Below are positions 60,401 through 64,000 of a stretch of DNA of 64,000 nucleotides, in pieces. Every line of letters starts with the position of its first letter. The first letter of the stretch is position 1. The stretch is from Marthasterias glacialis. Its lineage: Eukaryota; Echinodermata; Asteroidea; Forcipulatida; Asteriidae. Both the position numbers and the translations under genes were made by a program. The notes beneath the pieces are model-generated. The model worked only from the letters and a program-made list of their open reading frames with translations. It was not told the origin of the DNA and searched no databases. The stretch is from contig OU452228.1 in the NCBI GenBank assembly GCA_911728455.2, forward strand, positions 3,100,001 through 3,164,000. The letters run 5' to 3'.

Positions 60401-62903
60401 AGTTAGGACTAGTTATGTGAAATCCACCCCAGGATCATAATCTCTTTGATACGGTATTTCTGTCTTAATAAATGCATTTGAGCTGTGAGACAAGGGGAAT
60501 TTAACTGGCAAGCCAAACTTTTGAGCGGGAAGGAGCAAAAGGCTAATTTACCTTGACAACGCAATGAGGTCCTTATGTATACTTGTTTGTATTTTAATAT
60601 CTGTTTAAATCAAACGGGGCAAACAAAACCAAAGAAACAAATATACAAACAATTGTAAAAATGGGTCCTTACAAATGTTTTATTGTCAAAAAAGACATTT
60701 GACAAGACAGCTATAATTTCCAATTTACCATGACCTCAATATTTGAAAGACAAGACAATTTTAATTTCCAATTTACCATGTTCTCAATACATCACAATAT
60801 GACAACTAGGCATATCAGTACTGATGGCAGTTGTTATACAAGTTCATAAACTAGGGATAAATAGAAGAGGGACATCAATATTGTACTTGGTTGGAGAAAA
60901 CATGAGAAAGATAGCTGACACGTTTGTCTCAGGAGAGTCGTAGATCATCACCACACAGTGTGGAATGTCAAAGGCAACAGGCCCCTTGGGACCGTTAATG
61001 ATAACAAACACTCTAGACTGTCCTACCTCTAAACAAACCACCACCTTTCTTGTCACTTGACCTTTGTGCGTGTCAGTGTGGAGTGGAGGGGTGGGGAGGA
61101 TAGGAACTACTTCTTCAGGTGGCTGTTTAACAAGGATAGGTGAATGTGAGTGAAAAGTGACTCGGGTGTACTGAAGATTTTTCAAACAACATTTTCAAGT
61201 GTTGACATATTTATTCCTCAAGCATTCACAACCCCAGGGCTTGACTATTTTTAACTTTGATGTGAGTCAACTTGATCTTTGCTAACCTCTTTTTGCAATG
61301 CAAGGGATTGTTTGGAAAAGTAATGTATGATTACAGATTGCCCCAGAATTGTAACTGGGTAGGAACATGGACAGTGAAATGTTTAATTGTTTACATTGTC
61401 AATAGACCAATCCATTAAGCCCCGCCTCCTAAACATATTGACCAATCACAACATTGGCTACACCACCACTGTACATGTGGGCGGTACAATGTGCGACTCT
61501 TCAATGCCACACTGCACTACATGAACGCGTGCTATAAGTACGCGCACGCATTTTTACATTTTCCAACAGGACTTTTGTCGGACTTTCGGTGGCATATCCA
61601 AGGCTGTGATTGGTCAACACGTATGGGGGCGGGGTTTAATGGATCGGTCTATTGTTAACTCTTCAGGCACAATGTGTACCAAATGACTGCATTTTTGAGG
61701 GTGCTTTCAATGGCCAATTTCCTTGCTTCACAGTTACAGTTTTGTCTTAAAGAACTTGTTCAATGGCCAAATAAATAATACTACTAAAAAGAAAATAAAA
61801 AAGAAGAAGTTTGTTTTACTTGTTTTGCATCTTGTAAATTTAGTTCACACATGCTGCACATGCCCTTACGTGGTCAAAAAAACTGCAAATTGCATCTTAT
61901 TCATCTTGGCCGAACCACAATGTATAAGTTCTCTTAAAATACATAAAAAGATGGATTTAATTGAAGCCATGGTAATGACAGTGTGTGTAAATTCTGTATA
62001 GCCAGATGGTAAATTGAAGTTGTTTGTAATTAATCAATATCAAACAGTATAAACCACTTACATTGTAAGTGTAGCATTAAGTCTGTACCCTGAAGGCATT
62101 CTATACATGTACGTAAGAGTATTACAGTATTAGGGTCATTATAAAATCAGAACGCTTAGGTATATCTAGTTATTTCCAGATACCACCTAGTCAGTCTGAT
62201 GCGTACAGTTTTATGTGTAAGCTTCTCTCGCTCACTGGTATATCATTTCAAAATATTTCTGTTGTGGTAGTTCATGTTTACTGAGTGAATATCAAAAGAA
62301 GAAATTTGATGCACTGCTTGATGGCGTATCGTTTTGGTTCAAGGAAATAACATGTGTTATCTTCATTTATGCTGGTTCACCTGATGCCACAATATTAGTA
62401 TGCTAGTTGAAATGACAGGATAGTTAGTGCAGTGTTACAGAGCTGTGATCCATACTCAATGATTGGTAAACTACACGCCATGTCTGCAATTGCAAAGGAA
62501 AATGAGAAAATCACGGTTTGGATTATTTCACGGTATCCGTTTCAAGTGATATTCACATGAGATTTAACGGTAGTGCACCTCTAATGAGGGAAGATCAAAT
62601 TGACAATCTGTGCAAAGTGGAGTATTCTATCCAGATTCTTAGTTATAAGGAGACAAGAGTTCTTTTACATCAGATGTTCAACGCATATCAATTGAGGCTG
62701 TCGAGGAGTGGTTAGATATAAAACCTCAGTTTCTTTTGTCAACCACCTTCTCATTTATTTTGTCTTCTTAATCTGTCAGAGAGAAACGGGAGAAGATCCT
62801 TATGACAATGGCCAATAAGAACAAGAGCCTGGATGCAGAAGACATCGTCCACATCCTCACCAAACCATCGCTCTATGAAGATGAAATCAAAGACTTGCCT
62901 GAG
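19530..62903 (+). CDS. LMO7: LMO7/LIMCH1-like protein, N-terminal 431 residues in ten exons (gene continues beyond window)
   Basis: The ten exons join in frame with GT-AG introns. Residues about 25-150 form one type 3 calponin-homology domain: SEARRWIERVTGRKF, DGILLC, IKPGLIPKIN, DNLNVFLGACEEIGL, LFHPGDLQDLSSRA and ITIFWLGRTA. These align with human LIMCH1 and LMO7 from memory; the SYTGPQLSLDAF stretch and the RRLKN before it are closest to LMO7. Residues 171-329 are a Ser/Pro-rich linker. Residues 343-431 carry SLDSWKSRRRR and RRRSKTYSEMMEEKEKREK, matching the SWKSRRR/KTY region (DUF4757) of both vertebrate proteins. Family members bind actin and junction proteins (LMO7) or non-muscle myosin (LIMCH1). 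The C-terminal LIM domain is outside the window. An unduplicated ancestor of the two vertebrate genes is the simplest reading. Confidence 0.93.
25740..25935 (+). repeat. Dispersed repeat R3, copy 1
   Basis: Shared with 45780-45990 and 55065-55255: CTACTGTCTGCC, a GTCAAA(T/A)TGCACAT segment, GGTCAC..., CCAAAATGG/ACAAAATGGC.CAACCAAGA and ATCAGGTGAATT. About 200 bases, same orientation in all three. Class unknown. Confidence 0.6.
26506..26753. mobile_element. 248-bp TIR element containing a tRNA-like B box
   Basis: The ends are 30-base inverted repeats with one mismatch, starting CTATTTGTGTTTTACCCA. Inside, TGGTCTGACTGG and GGGTTCGAATCCC are spaced like the A and B boxes of a tRNA-type pol III promoter. 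The mix of TIRs and a SINE-like core is unusual. No clear target-site duplication was found. Confidence 0.7.
27689..27759 (+). CDS. LMO7: LMO7-like exon 2 (residues 34-57, last codon split)
   Basis: TTTTTCAG then RVTGRKFHCDDFRKSMTDG, ILLC; donor GTAAGT after two bases of the codon completed in exon 3. CH domain helices 1-3. Confidence 0.92.
28706..28775 (+). CDS. LMO7: LMO7-like exon 3 (residues 57-80)
   Basis: GACAG acceptor, then LMQNIKPGLIPKINKSRSIY, AGV; donor GTAAGA, phase 0. NIKPG...KIN is the CH signature of the family. Confidence 0.92.
34035..34296. repeat. Possible hAT-like non-autonomous element
   Basis: Begins CAGGGCTTGAAATACCCACTGG, like the left ends at 38146 and 53837, and contains several CTAGT motifs; the right end (near AATCCTGGTATTT) is uncertain. 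Confidence 0.3.
38146..39060. mobile_element. hAT-like transposon remnant, CAGGGCT/AGCCCTG ends
   Basis: 915 bases from CAGGGCTCG to GCAAGCCCTG, flanked by GTACT on both sides (a 5-base direct repeat; a full 8-base duplication is not seen). Subterminal GGCTAGTCAAACTTG is repeated inverted, forming a small hairpin near 38200. Contains a degraded zinc-finger frame (38757-38975). Confidence 0.6.
38757..38975 (+). pseudogene. Zinc-finger N-terminus of hAT/BED-like transposase, degraded
   Basis: A basic start (MNVSNPKRKETSEKK) is followed, after one in-frame stop, by YTPEWEHDFPWLEM, then VCKPCWLY and FVECTNKF. The pattern F.PEW...FPWL....C..C is the N-terminal zinc-binding region of hAT-type and related domesticated transposases. 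The catalytic domain is missing. Confidence 0.55.
39101..39497 (+). mobile_element. tRNA-Leu-like SINE, (ATT)n tail, B-box part missing
   Basis: Starts GGCGTGTCGTGGCCGAGCGG (pol III A box) followed by ACACCGGACTCAAGC. Compared with the copy at 59515-59765 it lacks about 35 bases that include GTGGGTTCAAGTCC (B box). It ends at GAAGCGCCCTATAAATGTA and an ATT microsatellite. Confidence 0.75.
40497..40838 (+). repeat. 49-bp minisatellite, seven units
   Basis: Unit TGGATCATTTCAAAGGGCAT...CTTTTGTAC repeated seven times. The only variation noticed inside the array is one base (AATTGG/AATTGT), in the order G,G,T,T,G,T,G. Because 49 is not a multiple of three, overlapping frames of 127-139 codons arise in all three frames; they are artefacts. 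Confidence 0.95.
41273..41604. mobile_element. Non-autonomous hAT element, GGGTTCTCCCC ends (inverted copy of 53519 element)
   Basis: Ends GGGTTCTCCCCA and TGGGGAGAACCC. The internal block (CACGCTGAATTG...CAGGTCCTTGAAATG...GGAGCATT) is the reverse complement of 53519-53786, with extra sequence near the right end. GTAGT flanks both ends. Confidence 0.65.
45780..45990 (+). repeat. Dispersed repeat R3, copy 2
   Basis: Matches 25740-25935 and 55065-55255 through CTACTGTCTGCC, GTCAAATTGCACAT, GGGGCAACCAAGAT and ATATCAGGTGAATTGG. Confidence 0.6.
46108..46239. repeat. 132-bp foldback
   Basis: TGTACACTAATCTGAGCAG...GGTGGTTTACACCACC pairs with GGTGGTGCAAACCACC...GAGCTGCTCGGATTAGTGTA. Arms of about 50 bases with mismatches enclose a GC-richer loop. 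Confidence 0.7.
46793..47070 (-). repeat. Dispersed repeat R1, copy 4 (inverted)
   Basis: The reverse complement shares GGGGATTACACAATAAC, GTGGAAGCCTCTCAATG and the CGCCAACTGGTAAAC end with the copies in the snoRNA host locus. It is followed at once (about 47078-47260) by a block of GATCAAAGG/GGATCAGATCCTGC direct and inverted motifs of unknown origin. Confidence 0.65.
47728..47828 (+). CDS. LMO7: LMO7-like exon 4 (residues 81-114, last codon split)
   Basis: TTGCAG acceptor; DNLNVFLGACEEIGLKSAQ, LFHPGDLQDLSSRA; donor GTATTC is a weaker 5' splice site. Confidence 0.93.
48375..48547. mobile_element. MITE with ATGGGCCCAAT ends
   Basis: ATGGGCCCAATATCATAAAG on the left and CTTTATGAAATTGGGCCAT on the right form TIRs of about 21 bases. 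Related left ends are seen at 23059, 35511 and 50703, so this is a repeated family. Located in intron 4. Confidence 0.65.
49733..49781 (+). CDS. LMO7: LMO7-like exon 5 (residues 114-130)
   Basis: TTTCAG acceptor; LSIQERKKEEERRLKN; donor GTAAGT, phase 0. The highly charged loop precedes the last CH helix and is about four residues longer than in human LIMCH1. Confidence 0.9.
51037..51220. mobile_element. MITE with GTTCATACTTCAC inverted ends
   Basis: Left end TAAGACCCAGTTCATACTTC and right end GAAGTATGAACCAGGCTTA; inner arms (GCGAAG/CTTCGC, AAATTCGC) also pair, with a CRE-like TGACGTCA in the right arm. Intron 5. Confidence 0.65.
51380..51499 (+). CDS. LMO7: LMO7-like exon 6 (residues 131-170)
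   Basis: VCITIFWLGRTASHLDSYTG, PQLSLDAFAPLV; acceptor TGATAG, donor GTACAT, phase 0 at both ends. Carries the last CH helix (ITIFWLGR). Confidence 0.93.
51745..52221 (+). CDS. LMO7: LMO7-like exon 7 (residues 171-329), Ser/Pro-rich linker
   Basis: The largest exon, 477 bases, phase 0 at both ends (CTACAG..., ...TCG then GTGAGT). Notable pieces are SSWASGGSG, SRGRPPPVAAKP (a possible SH3-type ligand), basic-Ser sites RSKSMPERS and ERQNSVEDDD that look like kinase targets, and SPTTYDEFVKSKGML near the end. Low-complexity and GC-richer than the flanking introns. Confidence 0.92.
53072..53110 (+). CDS. LMO7: LMO7-like exon 8, candidate 39-base microexon (residues 330-342)
   Basis: CCTACTAAG acceptor, then MADAATSITSVQK and a strong GTGAGT donor; phase 0 at both ends, so it could be skipped without frame change. 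Supported only by splice sites and phase. Confidence 0.5.
53216..53340. repeat. Candidate MITE, GTGTCCA/TGGACA ends
   Basis: CCATGTCCAAATTGGTGGCA pairs imperfectly with the complement of CCATTAATGTGGACACGG, enclosing CGGCTACGGCAGCGGC; a related GGCTACGGATGCGGCTG...AGCCGCAGCCG segment lies at 57434-57540. Confidence 0.5.
53519..53786. mobile_element. Non-autonomous hAT element with 8-bp target duplication
   Basis: CAGGGTTCTCCCC to GGGGAGAACCCTG, 268 bases, flanked on both sides by GCTCAACT (53511-53518 and 53787-53794). TIR start and 8-base duplication are the hAT hallmarks. No coding capacity. Confidence 0.88.
55065..55255 (+). repeat. Dispersed repeat R3, copy 3
   Basis: More diverged copy: CTACTGTCTGCC, GTGAAATTGCACGT, CCAAAAATGACGCCACCAAGAT, GGCATTAGGTGGATTTGGTCAATAG. 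Confidence 0.5.
56404..56615 (+). mobile_element. tRNA-derived SINE, second family
   Basis: B box GGTTTGAATCCCACC at about 56454 downstream of a weak A box (TTGGTTCCGTGG); body TTTTCAGTCCCTACCTGATTG..GTGTGGGTTTTTCC, then a TAATAAAATAAATAAAA tail. Intron 8. Confidence 0.6.
59515..59765 (-). mobile_element. tRNA-Leu-like SINE, full head
   Basis: On the minus strand: GTCATGGCCGAGCGGTTAAG (A box), CACCGGACTCAAGCTC (anticodon arm CAA-like), GTGGGTTCAAGTCCC (B box), then a body shared with 39101-39497 and a (CAAGA)n tail at 59515. It is a SINE, not a functional tRNA, because a body and tail follow directly. Intron 8. Confidence 0.8.
59851..59993 (+). CDS. LMO7: LMO7-like exon 9 (residues 343-390, last codon split)
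   Basis: CTGTAG acceptor; SLDSWKSRRRRATHSVLERK then QRRRSKTYSEMMEEK; donor GTAAGT. The SWKSRRR and KTY blocks are the strongest link to LMO7/LIMCH1 outside the CH domain. Confidence 0.95.
60301..60430. mobile_element. 130-bp MITE, GGGGTGGATTTCACA ends
   Basis: Perfect 15-base TIRs; interior made of repeated and inverted AGGACTAGTC/ACTAGTCCTAACT motifs. Intron 9. Confidence 0.8.
60844..61185 (-). CDS. Unrecognised 113-codon frame in intron 9
   Basis: Reads SHSPILVKQPPEEVVPILPT and later VVVCLEVGQSRVFVIINGPK, GPVAFDIPHCVVMIYDSPE. The alternation of hydrophobic strands and Pro/Gly turns looks protein-like, but no family was recognised and no splice sites or neighbours support a gene. It may be a transposon or retrocopy relic, or chance. 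Confidence 0.2.
   Translation of the reverse strand: MKNLQYTRVTFHSHSPILVKQPPEEVVPILPTPPLHTDTHKGQVTRKVVVCLEVGQSRVFVIINGPKGPVAFDIPHCVVMIYDSPETNVSAIFLMFSPTKYNIDVPLLFIPSL
61400..61654. mobile_element. 255-bp MITE, CAATAGACC ends
   Basis: CAATAGACCAATCCATTAAG on the left and the complementary TTTAATGGATCGGTCTATTG on the right give TIRs of 27 bases with two mismatches. The GC-rich interior contains ATTGACCAATCACA and its inverted partner TGTGATTGGTCAA. Intron 9. Confidence 0.8.
62780..62903 (+). CDS. LMO7: LMO7-like exon 10 (residues 390-431), last exon in window
   Basis: CTGTCAG acceptor; EKREKILMTMANKNKSLDAE, DIVHILTKPSLYEDEIKDLP; donor GTGAGT, phase 0. Continues the helical region after KTY. 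The next exon lies right of the window; 62904-64000 holds only intron sequence. Confidence 0.93.
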
Positions 62904-64000
62904 GTGAGTTAAGAAGCCCCACCAAAACGAAATCTCTTCCTCCCTTTCTGTCTCTGTCTCCCTATCTGCTTTATTCTGCAGATTTTCAGGTTCAATTATT
63001 TCTTATGCCTTTCATTGTGTTGTACACAGTCTGCCTAAGACAGTTTTTCTTGTCGTGGCTACACAGATCTTTTGTCATATGCATAATTAATAAATTAAAC
63101 AACGAATAGCCCACAAAATCTACTCAAGAACTGTTGTGCTAAGCAGGTTTTTGTATTACTTGCTGAGCTATTATTTTGAATATCCAACACATACTTCATA
63201 ATTCATGAGTTAGTACTTGCATATTCGCATACTTACAGTTGATCTCTTTCACTGTTTGGTGTACAGCACAGGTCTTTGGTGATAAGAAATAATGTAGTTA
63301 TCATTTCCGTTGGGGTTGTTTGCAAATTAAGTACACAGGTCATTGAACATAGTAGGGTTGGCTGCAAGCAAATTCAGTGTCAGCAATTTGCTAGACTTAT
63401 TTGCATAAAGGTACTGTGTATGCAAATAACCCCAAAGGTTACCAGGTTAGGAGAGAAAGTCAACACTGCCATATCTTTGGCCCTTTAAACTAATGACACT
63501 ATTTGATTAACCAGTTAAATCAAAGGAACAATAAAGGGCCACCACTAGCCACTGCCAGAGTTAACTGTTCTGAAAGTTAATAGGGTACAAAATCCAGTAA
63601 TGTGCTATGCCTGGTGTCACCATTATCACGCATGGTATACCGCCATATTCGCAATGTCAGACCAATGAGTTTCCACTTGATGTGAAGTTTACCAGCCCTA
63701 GCAGAATGGAGTTGATATTATGAACACTCAGGAAAAAAAACCCAACTCTTTTCTGACATCACAATTGAAAACAAAAATCTCCCATTCATGTCTGATTGAG
63801 AAGGAAATTCTTTCATGATATTAAGTGTGATGACTTGATGGCATTTGCATGTATTGTCTGATGATGTGTTCACTTATTGAGCTCATCACTTTTTGAATGT
63901 TACTCTTAAGTCGCAGATATACAGTGCACTGATATCCCAAGATTTACATGTAAAACAATTAACCATGACCATAACCAGAAAACTGATCGTCAAGTGGGAA

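Noticed and set aside
63831-63880. C box-like GATGA and CTGA pair near the right end
   Set aside because: Only about 40 bases apart, no closing stem and no plausible guide.

Overview
The window is animal nuclear DNA: large introns, GT-AG splice sites, many short repeats and one clear multi-exon gene. A single LMO7/LIMCH1-type gene, a DIRS-like retroelement, tRNA-Leu-like SINEs and many TIR elements fit a marine invertebrate deuterostome, probably an echinoderm. That placement is inference and was not tested by any search.

Layout. (1) 1 to about 2545: minus-strand part of a DIRS-like retroelement (gag-like ORF1, then reverse transcriptase running off the left edge). (2) About 2559-14826: a plus-strand snoRNA host gene, apparently non-coding. 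Its introns carry eleven box C/D snoRNAs: four U14 (SNORD14), two with a 28S guide like U39/SNORD55, and five near-identical copies of a snoRNA whose target I could not assign. The exons are short, and all but one of the proposed introns that carry a snoRNA carry exactly one. Repeats, including a piggyBac-type MITE, interrupt the locus. (3) About 14.8-19.4 kb: intergenic DNA with a 182-bp foldback and a 1.57-kb TIR element that holds a transposase fragment and a nested 367-bp foldback. (4) 19530 to beyond the right edge: the 5' part of an LMO7/LIMCH1-like gene on the plus strand. Ten exons encode the first 431 residues: a complete calponin-homology domain, a Ser-rich linker and the SWKSRRR...KTY coiled region. 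The C-terminal LIM domain must lie to the right of the window. Its introns hold SINEs, hAT and other MITEs, a 49-bp minisatellite and several dispersed repeats.

The two host loci are independent: one makes RNAs that guide rRNA modification and processing in the nucleolus, the other a cytoskeletal and junction protein. The most unusual content is the expanded snoRNA host gene, which mixes U14 with an abundant unassigned snoRNA and shows recent local duplication. All snoRNA target matches and family names rest on remembered consensus sequences, not searches.
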